Positions 17,627 through 26,446 of a stretch of 64,000 nucleotides of DNA are shown here, piece after piece (within the stretch, counting starts at the first letter, position 1; every line of letters begins with the position of its first letter). A program made the position numbers and the translations under genes. The notes under the pieces are model-generated. The model searched no databases. It was given only the letters and a program-made list of their open reading frames with translations, and had not been told where the DNA came from. Source of the DNA: Lachnospiraceae bacterium UBA3316 (GTDB lineage: Bacteria; Bacillota; Clostridia; Lachnospirales; Lachnospiraceae); contig DESK01000056.1 of assembly GCA_002361955.1 (NCBI GenBank), positions 89,731-153,730 of the forward strand, given 5' to 3'.

Positions 17627-19516
17627 ATGAATTTCGTTGAAAAAGTTCGTAATTATTATAAAGAACATGGCGCCGGGGGTGTGGCATGGCGGGCGGCGGA
17701 GAAGCTCACAGGCAGACGTCCAGGCGTCATTTCTTATGAAAAATGGATACAGCAGAATACGCTGGGGGAGAAGGAGCTGGAAGCCCAGAGGGAGAAAGAG
17801 TTCCCCTACCGGCCCCTTTTTAGTATCGTGGTGCCCCTGTACCGGACGCCGGAGGCCTATCTGCGGGCCATGGTGGATTCCGTCCGGAAGCAGACCTACG
17901 AAAACTGGGAGCTGTGCCTGTCGGATGGGAGCGGCGGAGACTCGCCCCTGACAGCGGTACTGGCAGAATACGCGGAGCTGGACCCCAGGATCCGTGTGGT
18001 GGCTTCCCAGGCATCCCTGGGTATTTCAGAAAATACCAACCTGGCGATCAGCCAGGCCGCGGGGGATTACCTGGTGTTTGCCGATCACGATGACCTCCTT
18101 TCCCCGGACGCCCTTTATCTGTGCGCCGGGAAGCTGAATGAGGATCCTTCCATCGAGATCCTGTATTCCGATGAGGACAAGGTTTCCATGGACGGCGGGA
18201 AACGGTTCGATCCCCAGTTTAAGCCGGATTTCAACCTGGATTTGCTGCGGAGCACCAATTACATCTGCCATCTCTTCGTGGTGAGGAAGAGCCTTGCGGA
18301 CGCGGCGGCCAGGAAGGATATCAGGGGAAGAAAGCAATGGCTGGATATGGCCTATGACGGCGCCCAGGATTACGACCTGATCCTGCGGTGTACAGAAAAA
18401 GCGGAAAAGATCGCCCACATTCCCAAAATCCTCTATCACTGGCGCTGCCATCAGGACTCCACGGCGGCCAATCAGGAGAGCAAGCGCTATGCCTTTGAGG
18501 CAGGCCAGAGGGCCCTTCAGGCCCATCTGGACAGGCTGGGGATCAGGGGAAAGGTCAGCCAGGGAGAATACCTGGGGCTCTACAGGACGTCTTATGATAT
18601 AGAAGGAACGCCTCTGGTGTCCGTGCTGATCCCCAATAAGGATCATGGGGAGGATCTCGCGCGCTGTGTGGCTTCTATTCAAACATCCTCCTGGAAGAAC
18701 TATGAAATTCTGATTATAGAAAATAACAGCGAAGAGGCGGAAACCTTTGCCCTCTATGAAACCCTGTGCAGCCAGGATGAAAGAATCCGGGTGGTGACCT
18801 GGGAGGGGCCATTTAACTATTCCGCCATCAACAACTTTGCGGCGAAGCAGGCGGCAGGAAAGTACCTTCTGTTTCTGAACAATGATACCCAGTGGATCAG
18901 CCCGGAGGGGATCCGGGAGATGGTTTCCATCTGCCAGCGGCCGGAGGTGGGAGCCGTGGGGGCAAGGCTCTATTACGGCGACGACACGATCCAGCACGCG
19001 GGAGTGATTCTGGGGCTGGGCGGCATCGCGGGACATGCGTTTGCGGGAGAGCGAAGAAGTGCCACCGGCTATTGCAGAAGGATCATCTGTACCCAGGACA
19101 TGGGCGCTGTGACGGCGGCCTGTATGATGGTAAAAACGGCGGATTTCTGGCAGGCGGAGGGCTTTGATGAGAGCCTGGCGGTGACCTTCAACGATGTGGA
19201 TCTCTGTATGAAGCTTCGGAAGGCCGGAAAGCTGATAGTCTACGCTCCCTACGCCGAGGCCTACCACTTCGAGTCCAAATCCAGGGGGGCGGAGGACAGC
19301 CCGGAGAAGGTGGAGCGGTTCCACCGGGAAATTGGGCGGTTCCTTGATAAATGGTGCCCAGAGCTGGAGGCGGGAGATCCCTTCTACAGCCCGAACCTGA
19401 CCCTGCGGAAACCGGATTTCTCGCTGCGGGATAAGAACAAAGAACCTTTGATTGGCGTACCGGAGAACTATAAGGACTTTATGACAAAAGAGAGAGAAAA
19501 ATATGATAAATTTTAA
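17627..19516 (+). CDS. Tandem GT2-GT2 glycosyltransferase (paralog 1)
   Basis: The 629-residue protein has two GT2 domains in one chain. The first runs from about 65 (FSIVVPLYRTPE, with FADHDDLL as the metal site). The second runs from about 325 (VSVLIPNKDHGED, LLFLNNDTQW, then FNDVDLCMKLRKAG). An N-terminal extension of about 60 residues has no known domain. It is a close paralog of the 601-residue protein at 20818-22623, so the pair probably builds alternating linkages of the same glycan, perhaps a rhamnan; the sugar is inferred only from the family. GAGGAG precedes ATG 17627. Its 3' end overlaps the WecE-like gene by 14 bases. Confidence 0.85.
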   Translation: MNFVEKVRNYYKEHGAGGVAWRAAEKLTGRRPGVISYEKWIQQNTLGEKELEAQREKEFPYRPLFSIVVPLYRTPEAYLRAMVDSVRKQTYENWELCLSDGSGGDSPLTAVLAEYAELDPRIRVVASQASLGISENTNLAISQAAGDYLVFADHDDLLSPDALYLCAGKLNEDPSIEILYSDEDKVSMDGGKRFDPQFKPDFNLDLLRSTNYICHLFVVRKSLADAAARKDIRGRKQWLDMAYDGAQDYDLILRCTEKAEKIAHIPKILYHWRCHQDSTAANQESKRYAFEAGQRALQAHLDRLGIRGKVSQGEYLGLYRTSYDIEGTPLVSVLIPNKDHGEDLARCVASIQTSSWKNYEILIIENNSEEAETFALYETLCSQDERIRVVTWEGPFNYSAINNFAAKQAAGKYLLFLNNDTQWISPEGIREMVSICQRPEVGAVGARLYYGDDTIQHAGVILGLGGIAGHAFAGERRSATGYCRRIICTQDMGAVTAACMMVKTADFWQAEGFDESLAVTFNDVDLCMKLRKAGKLIVYAPYAEAYHFESKSRGAEDSPEKVERFHREIGRFLDKWCPELEAGDPFYSPNLTLRKPDFSLRDKNKEPLIGVPENYKDFMTKEREKYDKF

Positions 19517-20642
19517 TATACCGCCCTTTGTGGGAAAAGAACTGGACTATATCAGGGAATCCGTGGAAAGCGGAAAGATCAGCGGAGACGGCATGTTCAC
19601 GGCCAGATGCTCCCAGTGGATGCGGGAGAATTATGGGCTGAAGCATGTGCTTCTGACAACCTCCTGTACCCATGCCCTGGAGATGGCGGCCGTGCTCTGC
19701 GGCGTACAGCCGGGAGATGAGGTGATTCTTCCTTCCTATACATTTGTGTCTACGGCAGACGCTTTTGTGCAGCGGGGGGCGAAGCTGGTATTTGTGGATA
19801 TACGTCCGGAGACTATGAACCTGGACGAGCGGCTGATCGAGGACGCTGTCACAGAAAAGACAAAGGTAATCGTGCCTGTACACTACGCCGGTGTGGGCTG
19901 CGCCATGGATGAGATCATGGAAATCGCGGCCCGCCGGGGCCTGAAGGTGGTGGAGGACGCCGCCCAGGGCGTAGGCGCTTACTATAAAGGAAGGGCTCTC
20001 GGCAGCATAGGAGATTTCGGCTGCTACAGTTTCCATGAGACGAAAAATTATTCCATGGGAGAGGGCGGAGCCATTACCTTCTCTGAGGATGAGGTGATGG
20101 ACGCGGCGGAAATCCTGCGGGAAAAAGGGACAAACCGCAGCAAATTTTTCCGGGGGCAGATCGACAAATACCGCTGGGTGGACTATGGTTCCTCCTATCT
20201 GCCCAGCGATATGAACGCGGCCTATCTCTGGGCCCAGCTGGAGGCAGCCGACGAGATACGGAACGACAGGCTGGAGAGCTTTGCCTACTACCATGAGGCC
20301 TTGAGGCCCCTGGCGGAAAAGGAGTATATCGAGCAGCCCTACATCCCGGATTACGCGGAGCACAACGCCCATATGTACTATATTAAAGTGAAGGATCTGG
20401 AGACCAGGACGAGGCTGATCGCTTACCTGAAGGAGCAGAGGATCAATACGGTGTTCCACTATGTACCTCTGCACACAGCCCCCGCGGGAAAGAAATTCGG
20501 CCGCTTCTGCGGCGAGGACCGCTACACCACAAAAGAGAGCGAGCGTCTGCTCCGGCTTCCCATGTACTATCATCTGAAGCCGGAGGACCGGGAGAAGGTT
20601 GTGGAAAAGGTGACGGAATTTTTTAATGACGGCAGGGCATAA
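19503..20642 (+). CDS. wecE: dTDP-4-dehydro-6-deoxyglucose (Fuc4N) aminotransferase, WecE/RffA type
   Basis: The 379-residue PLP enzyme of the DegT/DnrJ/EryC1/StrS family is very close in motif order to E. coli WecE. It begins INFNIPPFVGKELDY, has LTTSCTHALEMAA, PVHYAGVGCAMD and a Schiff-base Lys181 in FHETKNY, and ends with the GEDRYTTKESERLLRLP block. WecE transfers an amino group to dTDP-4-keto-6-deoxyglucose to give dTDP-4-amino-4,6-dideoxygalactose. This predicts a 4-amino-deoxy sugar in the glycan. Its start is coupled to the upstream glycosyltransferase by a 14-base overlap. The dTDP-sugar supply genes are not in the window. Confidence 0.88.
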   Translation: MINFNIPPFVGKELDYIRESVESGKISGDGMFTARCSQWMRENYGLKHVLLTTSCTHALEMAAVLCGVQPGDEVILPSYTFVSTADAFVQRGAKLVFVDIRPETMNLDERLIEDAVTEKTKVIVPVHYAGVGCAMDEIMEIAARRGLKVVEDAAQGVGAYYKGRALGSIGDFGCYSFHETKNYSMGEGGAITFSEDEVMDAAEILREKGTNRSKFFRGQIDKYRWVDYGSSYLPSDMNAAYLWAQLEAADEIRNDRLESFAYYHEALRPLAEKEYIEQPYIPDYAEHNAHMYYIKVKDLETRTRLIAYLKEQRINTVFHYVPLHTAPAGKKFGRFCGEDRYTTKESERLLRLPMYYHLKPEDREKVVEKVTEFFNDGRA

Positions 20643-20645
20643 GGA

Positions 20646-20801
20646 TTACTGTTCAGGACAGGTCGAAGCACTTGCTGCGACGCAAAGCTAGTCCTTTAGG
20701 GCTGAGACCGTAAGAAAATGATACAAGAGTGCAAAATCCTATCGTCGGAGACGATTTTCAATGGATTTTGCATCGTAACTGTGAGGGGACTGAACAGTTA
20801 C
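20646..20801 (+). repeat. Structured intergenic repeat, copy B (156 bp)
   Basis: It has the same architecture as copy A at 7601-7712: a left end TTACTGTTCA, a GGTC...GACC hairpin region, the conserved block GACCGTAAGAAAATGAT, a second hairpin with GCAAAATCC/GGATTTTGC arms, and a right end TAACTGTG...TGAACAGT. It is longer because the hairpins are extended; for example, the tip ATCGTC-GGA-GACGAT is absent from A. It fills the whole gap between the WecE-like gene and the next glycosyltransferase, within what looks like one operon. Confidence 0.7.
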
Positions 20802-20817
20802 GTATGAGGAGAAGAGA

Positions 20818-22623
20818 ATGAATATAAAAAGCATGGCAAAGCGCCTGACTCTTTATAATATGAAAAAGGGGTTTCTGTACCTGAAAAAATACGGAGTGAA
20901 GGATTTTTCCGTGCGGCTGCGGGAGCGCTTTGCGGAATCAGCGGTGGATTATGACAAGTGGTACCGGGCCAGGCTTCTGACGGATGAGCAGCGAAAGGAG
21001 CAGAGGGATCACGTATGGGAGGAAGAGCCCATGATCAGCGTGGTAGTGCCTGTTTACCGGACGCCGGAGGTGTTTTTGCGCCAGATGATCGAGTCTGTCC
21101 AGGCACAGACCTACGGAAACTGGGAGCTGTGTATCGCGGACGGCAGCGGCGAGGACGGGCAGGCCGGGCGCGTTATTGCGGAGTACCAGAAGGATGACAT
21201 CAGGATCCGTTACCAGAAGCTCTCGAAAAATGAGGGGATTGCCAGAAACACCAACGCGGCCCTGGCCATGGCCCAGGGGGAGTACGTGGCTCTGTTTGAC
21301 CACGATGACCTGCTGGCGGAGGACGCTCTCTTTGAGGCCGCCCTGGCAGCGGTGAAGGAGGGCCGGCCGGATATGATCTATACGGACGAGGATAAGGTGA
21401 GCGCCGATCTCGGTGAATATTTCCAGCCGAATTTTAAGCCGGATTTCAACCTGGATCTCCTGCGGGCAAATAATTACATCTGCCATCTTCTGCTGGTAAA
21501 AAGAGAACTGGCCGAGAAGGTGGGCGGGCAGGATCCCTATTATGACGGGGCCCAGGACTATGATTTCATTTTCCGGTGCGCCGAGGCGGCCCAGAAAATC
21601 GTCCATATCCCGAAGATCCTCTACCACTGGAGAGTCCATCCCGCCTCTACAGCGGAGAACCCCTTTGGGAAGGACTATGCCCTGGAAGCGGGCAGGCGGG
21701 CCATCGGGGCTCATCTGCAGAGGAAGGGCATTCCGGCAGAGGTTTCCATGCTGAATTACCGGGGCTTTTACCGGGTCAAATATAAGGTCAGGGGGAATCC
21801 CCTCGTATCCATCCTGATCCCAAATAAGGACGAGGCAGACACCCTGCGGCGCTGCCTGGATTCCATCCGGGAAAAGACGACGTACCAGAATTATGAGATT
21901 CTTGTCATAGAAAATAACAGCACCGACCCGGCCACCTTTGACTTTTACGAGAGCATTGACGGAAAGGATAAGGTGCGTGTGATCCGCTGGGAGCGGGAAT
22001 TTAACTATTCTGCCATCAACAATTTCGGCGCGTCCCAGGCAAAGGGAGACTATTTCGTGCTTCTGAACAACGATGTGACGGTGATTACAGGCGACTGGCT
22101 CCAGGAATTTCTGGGGCACTGCCAGCGGGAGGAGGTGGGGATCGCAGGGGCGAGGCTCTACTTCCCAGACGACACGATCCAGCACGGCGGCATCGTCATG
22201 GGCATCGGCGGCTGCGCGGGAAGCATGTTTGTAGGCATGAAGCGGAGCATGACAGGCTATATGCACCGGGCTGTGCTCCAGCAGGACATGAGCGCTGTGA
22301 CGGCTGCCTGCCTGATGGTAAAACGGCAGGTTTTCCAGGAGCTGTCCGGCCTGGACGAAAACCTGGCAGTGGCGTTCAACGACGTGGATTTCTGCCTGCG
22401 GGCGGGAGCTCTGGGGTATCTGGTGGTCTACGATCCCTATGTGGAAATGTATCACTATGAATCAAAGACCAGGGGATACGAGGACACGGAGGAGAAAAAG
22501 CAGCGGTTTGAACGGGAAAAAGCATATCTCTGCACCCGTTGGGCGGAGCTCCTGGAAAAGGGAGACCCCAATTATAATAAAAACCTGTCCCTGAAGACCT
22601 GCGATTACTCCATTCAGCCGTGA
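20818..22623 (+). CDS. Tandem GT2-GT2 glycosyltransferase (paralog 2)
   Basis: The 601-residue paralog of the 17627-19516 protein has the same layout. An N-terminal extension is followed by a GT2 domain (ISVVVPVYRTPEV, FDHDDLL) and a second GT2 domain from about 323 (VSILIPNKDEAD, VLLNNDVTV, FNDVDFCLRAG). The shared FKPDFNLDLLR and HIPKILYHWR blocks show recent common ancestry. GAGGAGAAG precedes ATG 20818. It probably extends the same polysaccharide with a related linkage. Both catalytic sites appear intact. Confidence 0.85.
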   Translation: MNIKSMAKRLTLYNMKKGFLYLKKYGVKDFSVRLRERFAESAVDYDKWYRARLLTDEQRKEQRDHVWEEEPMISVVVPVYRTPEVFLRQMIESVQAQTYGNWELCIADGSGEDGQAGRVIAEYQKDDIRIRYQKLSKNEGIARNTNAALAMAQGEYVALFDHDDLLAEDALFEAALAAVKEGRPDMIYTDEDKVSADLGEYFQPNFKPDFNLDLLRANNYICHLLLVKRELAEKVGGQDPYYDGAQDYDFIFRCAEAAQKIVHIPKILYHWRVHPASTAENPFGKDYALEAGRRAIGAHLQRKGIPAEVSMLNYRGFYRVKYKVRGNPLVSILIPNKDEADTLRRCLDSIREKTTYQNYEILVIENNSTDPATFDFYESIDGKDKVRVIRWEREFNYSAINNFGASQAKGDYFVLLNNDVTVITGDWLQEFLGHCQREEVGIAGARLYFPDDTIQHGGIVMGIGGCAGSMFVGMKRSMTGYMHRAVLQQDMSAVTAACLMVKRQVFQELSGLDENLAVAFNDVDFCLRAGALGYLVVYDPYVEMYHYESKTRGYEDTEEKKQRFEREKAYLCTRWAELLEKGDPNYNKNLSLKTCDYSIQP

Positions 22624-22640
22624 GAAATGAGGGAGATGCG

Positions 22641-23591
22641 ATGGAAAGAGTATCGGTGGTGATACCAAATTATAACGGAAAGAGATTCCTGAAGGCCTGT
22701 CTGGGCTCTCTGGAGAGACAGAGCTTTTCGGAATTTGAGACGATCCTGGTGGATAACGGCTCCACAGACGGGAGTATCCCCTATGTGCGGGAGAAGTTTC
22801 CCTGGGTGCGGCTGGTGGCCTTGGAGCAGAACGGCGGTTTCTGCCGGGCGGTCAACGCAGGGATCCGGGCGGCGAAGGCCCCTTATGTGCTGCTCTTAAA
22901 TAACGATGTGGCGGCAGATAAAGAGTTCGTGGGGGAAATGCTTTCAGGCATCCGCAGATATAAGAAGTGTTTTTCCTGCTCGGCCCAGCTTCGGAATATG
23001 CATCACCCGGAGCTTGTGGACGATGCGGGGGACTATTACTGCGCCCTGGGCTGGGCCTATGCCCTGGGGAAGGACAAGCCTCTGGCGGCCTATCAGAAGC
23101 CCAGGCGGATTTTTGCCTCCTGCGGGGGCGCCGCCATTTACCGGAAGGCCGTTTTTGAGCAGATCGGCTATTTTGACGAGGCCCATTTTGCATATATGGA
23201 GGATATCGATATCGGCTACCGGGCCAGGATTTTCGGCTATGAGAACAGATATCTGCCGAAGGCCGTCGTGTATCACGCGGGCAGCGGCACCACAGGCTCC
23301 CGTTACAATGAGTTTAAGGTGCGCCATTCCGCAAAAAATAATGTCTATGTCATTTATAAAAATATGCCTCTTCTTCAGTTCCTTATCAATCTGCCCTTTT
23401 TGGCGGCGGGATTTCTGGCAAAGCAGCTCTTTTTTATAAAGAAGGGTTTTGGCAGGGAGTACGCGCAGGGCTTTGCGGAGGGACTGTCATTGTGCCATAA
23501 GGGGCGCAAGGTGCCCTTTTCCCCGAAGCATCTGAAAAACTATGCGGTGATCCAGGCAGAGCTGTGGATCAATATGTTCCGTAGATTTTAA
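22641..23591 (+). CDS. Family 2 glycosyltransferase (rhamnosyltransferase-like)
   Basis: The 316-residue GT2 enzyme begins MERVSVVIPNYNGKRFL. It has VDNGSTDGS, LLLNNDV as metal site, and the acceptor-side block FAYMEDIDIGYRAR seen in WbbL-type rhamnosyltransferases. A hydrophobic stretch near residues 245-265 suggests membrane association. The frame opens at GTG 22620, which overlaps the upstream stop, but ATG 22641 has a GAGGGAG site and starts the conserved domain. The sugar specificity is inferred from similarity only. Confidence 0.8.
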   Translation: MERVSVVIPNYNGKRFLKACLGSLERQSFSEFETILVDNGSTDGSIPYVREKFPWVRLVALEQNGGFCRAVNAGIRAAKAPYVLLLNNDVAADKEFVGEMLSGIRRYKKCFSCSAQLRNMHHPELVDDAGDYYCALGWAYALGKDKPLAAYQKPRRIFASCGGAAIYRKAVFEQIGYFDEAHFAYMEDIDIGYRARIFGYENRYLPKAVVYHAGSGTTGSRYNEFKVRHSAKNNVYVIYKNMPLLQFLINLPFLAAGFLAKQLFFIKKGFGREYAQGFAEGLSLCHKGRKVPFSPKHLKNYAVIQAELWINMFRRF

Positions 23592-23602
23592 GAAAAAACA
23601 TG

Positions 23603-23631
23603 TTGCCCTTTTTTGGGGAATATTGTATGAT
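23603..23631 (+). promoter_or_regulatory. Sigma-70 promoter for the sugar transferase/LCP operon
   Basis: TTGCCC-N17-TATGAT lies about 80 bases upstream of the TTG start at 23714, in a gap of 120 bases. Confidence 0.6.
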
Positions 23632-23713
23632 GGAACGGATTAAATACGAAAAATAAGAGAAACTAGCAGTAAAACTGTAATGGAAACATGCTGCTGCAAA
23701 AGGAGGGGACAGC

Positions 23714-25114
23714 TTGATAAAAGATAACCAGCAGTTCTTTAACCGGATGCACGTGGTGGTAGACGGGGCTGTCACAGCCCTGTCGTACTTGCTTGCATGG
23801 TTCATCCAGTTTACTTTTTTTGCGGATAAGAGCGCAGGAAAGCTGCCTTTTGAATGGTATATGTTCATCCTGGTTTTCATTGTGCCGGGGATGCTTCTTT
23901 TATATTATGCCTTTAATCTCTACACGCCCAAGCGTGTCCAGGGGCGGAGGCTCGAAGTAGGAAACATTATCAAGGCAAATACCATCGCCCTGCTTGGCAT
24001 GGTATTGATTCTGTTTTTGCGGCATCAGGATGACTTTTCACGAAAGATGCTGTTTCTGTTTTACGGAATCAATATTTTCCTGGAAACGCTGGTCAGAAAC
24101 CTGATCCGCATCTTTTTGATGCGCCTGCGAAAAAACGGCATGAACCTGAAGCATATCCTGCTTGTGGGCTACAGCAGGGCTGCGGAAGAATATATTGACA
24201 GAATCAAGCAGAATCCCCAGTGGGGATATCTGATCCGGGGCGTCCTGGACGACAACGTGGCCAGGGGGACACGCTATGGAGATATCAAGGTGATCGGGCG
24301 CATCGACAACCTGATGGTGATCCTTCCGGAAAACCGTCTCGATGAGATCGTAATCACCCTGGGGCTGAATGAATATGATAAATTGGAACATATCGTCGCC
24401 CTGTGTGAAAAATCAGGGGTGCATACAAAATTTGTGCCTGATTACAACAAAATCATCCCTACGAAACCGTATACGGAGGACCTGCTGGGGCTTCCGGTAA
24501 TCAACATACGCCACGTCCCGCTGTCAAACACCTTCAACCGGATGGTGAAGCGCGTCATGGATATCGCAGGCTCCCTGGTGTGTATCGTCCTGTTCTCACC
24601 GGTCATGCTGTTTGCCATCCTGATGATGAAGCTTACCATGCCGGGGCCTTTGATTTTCAGGCAGGAGCGGGTGGGGCGCCACAACAAGCCCTTCCAGATG
24701 TATAAATTCCGCTCCATGGAGGTACAGAAGGAGACGGAGGAGAAGAAGGGATGGACGGTAAAGAACGATCCCCGGGTGACGGGCTTCGGGAAATTCATGC
24801 GGAGAACGAGTATCGACGAGCTTCCGCAGCTTTTTAATGTACTGAAGGGCGAGATGAGCCTGGTGGGGCCAAGGCCGGAGAGGCCTCAGTTTGTGGAAAA
24901 GTTCAGGGAGGAAATACCGCGCTACATGGTAAAGCACCAGGTCTGTCCGGGAATGACCGGATGGGCACAGGTAAACGGATACAGGGGAGACACATCCATC
25001 AAGCGGCGCATAGAGTTCGACCTGTACTATATAGAAAACTGGACGGTGGGATTTGATATCAAGATATTGATCCTGACAGCGTTCAAGGGATTTATCAACA
25101 AAAACGCATACTAA
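23714..25114 (+). CDS. Polyprenyl-phosphate sugar-1-phosphate transferase (WbaP/CpsE-like)
   Basis: The 466-residue initiating enzyme has four to five N-terminal membrane helices (about residues 10-130), a Rossmann-like CoA_binding_3 region (HILLVGYSRAAEEY, near 145), and a C-terminal bacterial sugar transferase domain. That domain carries KRVMDIAGS, YKFRSM, the Asp of SIDELPQLFNVLKGEMSLVGPRPE, and PGMTGWAQVNGYRG. It transfers a sugar-1-phosphate to undecaprenyl phosphate to start repeat-unit or linkage-unit assembly. The start is TTG at 23714, six bases after AGGAGGGG; no ATG fits. It begins an operon with the LCP ligase. Confidence 0.9.
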   Translation: MIKDNQQFFNRMHVVVDGAVTALSYLLAWFIQFTFFADKSAGKLPFEWYMFILVFIVPGMLLLYYAFNLYTPKRVQGRRLEVGNIIKANTIALLGMVLILFLRHQDDFSRKMLFLFYGINIFLETLVRNLIRIFLMRLRKNGMNLKHILLVGYSRAAEEYIDRIKQNPQWGYLIRGVLDDNVARGTRYGDIKVIGRIDNLMVILPENRLDEIVITLGLNEYDKLEHIVALCEKSGVHTKFVPDYNKIIPTKPYTEDLLGLPVINIRHVPLSNTFNRMVKRVMDIAGSLVCIVLFSPVMLFAILMMKLTMPGPLIFRQERVGRHNKPFQMYKFRSMEVQKETEEKKGWTVKNDPRVTGFGKFMRRTSIDELPQLFNVLKGEMSLVGPRPERPQFVEKFREEIPRYMVKHQVCPGMTGWAQVNGYRGDTSIKRRIEFDLYYIENWTVGFDIKILILTAFKGFINKNAY

Positions 25115-25135
25115 GAGTAAAAGAAGGGGTAAACT

Positions 25136-26443
25136 ATGGCAGAGAGAAGAAACACGAGAAACGGCCGCAGCTATCAGGACCGTCCGGTGGACGGCAGAAG
25201 AAGGCGGCAGGACGCGTATGACAGAGAACCTTACGGCCAGAACCCATATGGCAGAGAGCCGTACCGCAGAGGACAGCAGGGATACCGGCAGGAGGATTAT
25301 TACCGGGAGCCCTACCAGCAGCAGGGCAGATACCGCCGGGAGGATGACAGGTATTACCAGGACAGATATGATAACAGGGACGACTATTACCAGCAGGAGA
25401 ATCAGAAAAACAACCGTAGGAAAAAACGGAAAAATAAGAGAAAGGTGATTTTCGCGGTGGAGGTTCTGGTGCTTCTGGTGCTGGCAGTGGTGCTGTTCGG
25501 CGCCTTTAAGCTGAGTAAGATCAAGAAGCAGAACATCAAGAAGGGAGATATCCTGATCAACGAGGAGATCGACCAGGCGGAGGCCAAGGTGCTGGACGGC
25601 TACCGGAACATCGCCCTTTACGGCATCGACACCCGTGTGGGCAAGATGGATCAGGAAGCCCACAGCGACGCGCTGATGGTGGCCAGCATCAACAATAAGA
25701 CGAAGGATGTCAAGCTGGTGTCTGTCTACAGGGACACCTATCTGGACAATACAAACGGGGAATACCGGAAGGCTACGGAGTGCTACTACTTCGGAGGCCC
25801 TCAGCGCTCCATGAATATGCTGAACAAGAACCTGGATCTGAACATCACGGATTTCGTCACCATTGACTTCAGCGGCCTGGCCAATGTGATCGAGCTTATG
25901 GGCGGCATCGAGATCGACGTGCAGGAGGATGAGATCCAGTGGATCAACGGCTACCAGGAGGAGGGCTCCCAGGTGACCGGACGGGAGATCGTACCTGTGA
26001 CCTACGCAGGTCCCCAGGTGTTAAACGGCCTGCAGGCCATGTCCTACTGCCGTATCCGTTATACCGAGGGCAGCGATTATAAGCGTACGGAGCGCCAGCG
26101 CACCGTGCTGCAGAAGATTCTGGAGAAGGCCAAGACCATGGACCTGCTCACGTTAAATTCCATCATCGATGAGATGGCTCCTAATATCCTGACGAGCCTG
26201 AGCACCACGGAAATTCTGAGCCTTGCGAAGGATGTGGCCAAGTACAATCTGGTGGATACCACGGGCTTTCCCTTTGAGCTGCAGACGGCCAATATCAGCG
26301 CCGGGGACTGTGTAGTTCCCCAGAACCTGGCTGCGAACGTGCTGGAGCTTCACAACTGGCTCTTCGGCAGCGACGGCTACACGCCTTCCGCTACCGTGCA
26401 GGAGATCAGCAACAATATTATTAACGAGACAGGGATACAGTAA
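25136..26443 (+). CDS. LytR-CpsA-Psr (LCP) wall-glycopolymer ligase
   Basis: The 435-residue protein has a cytoplasmic N-terminal tail of about 100 residues that is unusually rich in Arg, Tyr and Gln, with YGREPYRR-type repeats. A single membrane helix lies at about 102-124, followed by an extracellular LCP domain with SDALMVASI, LVSVYRDTYL and the Arg-rich YCRIRYTEGSDYKRTERQ block. LCP enzymes move polysaccharide from undecaprenyl pyrophosphate onto peptidoglycan. Its place 22 bases after the initiating sugar transferase implies that the region 1 glycan is wall-linked. The repetitive tail may bind regulators or a kinase; that is inference. Confidence 0.92.
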   Translation: MAERRNTRNGRSYQDRPVDGRRRRQDAYDREPYGQNPYGREPYRRGQQGYRQEDYYREPYQQQGRYRREDDRYYQDRYDNRDDYYQQENQKNNRRKKRKNKRKVIFAVEVLVLLVLAVVLFGAFKLSKIKKQNIKKGDILINEEIDQAEAKVLDGYRNIALYGIDTRVGKMDQEAHSDALMVASINNKTKDVKLVSVYRDTYLDNTNGEYRKATECYYFGGPQRSMNMLNKNLDLNITDFVTIDFSGLANVIELMGGIEIDVQEDEIQWINGYQEEGSQVTGREIVPVTYAGPQVLNGLQAMSYCRIRYTEGSDYKRTERQRTVLQKILEKAKTMDLLTLNSIIDEMAPNILTSLSTTEILSLAKDVAKYNLVDTTGFPFELQTANISAGDCVVPQNLAANVLELHNWLFGSDGYTPSATVQEISNNIINETGIQ

Positions 26444-26446
26444 GCT

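Noticed and set aside
19781..19790. G6 run in the WecE-like gene as a phase-variable tract
   Set aside because: The run is short and lies in GC-rich DNA where it is expected by chance.
20938..22455. 505-codon minus-strand open frame
   Set aside because: It is antisense to the tandem GT2 gene and arises from its codon bias. A similar shadow (18026-19324) appears in the paralog at the same position, which confirms the cause.
23592..23700. Terminator after the glycosyltransferase at 22641
   Set aside because: T-runs are present but I found no stem in front of them; the stretch fits a promoter better.
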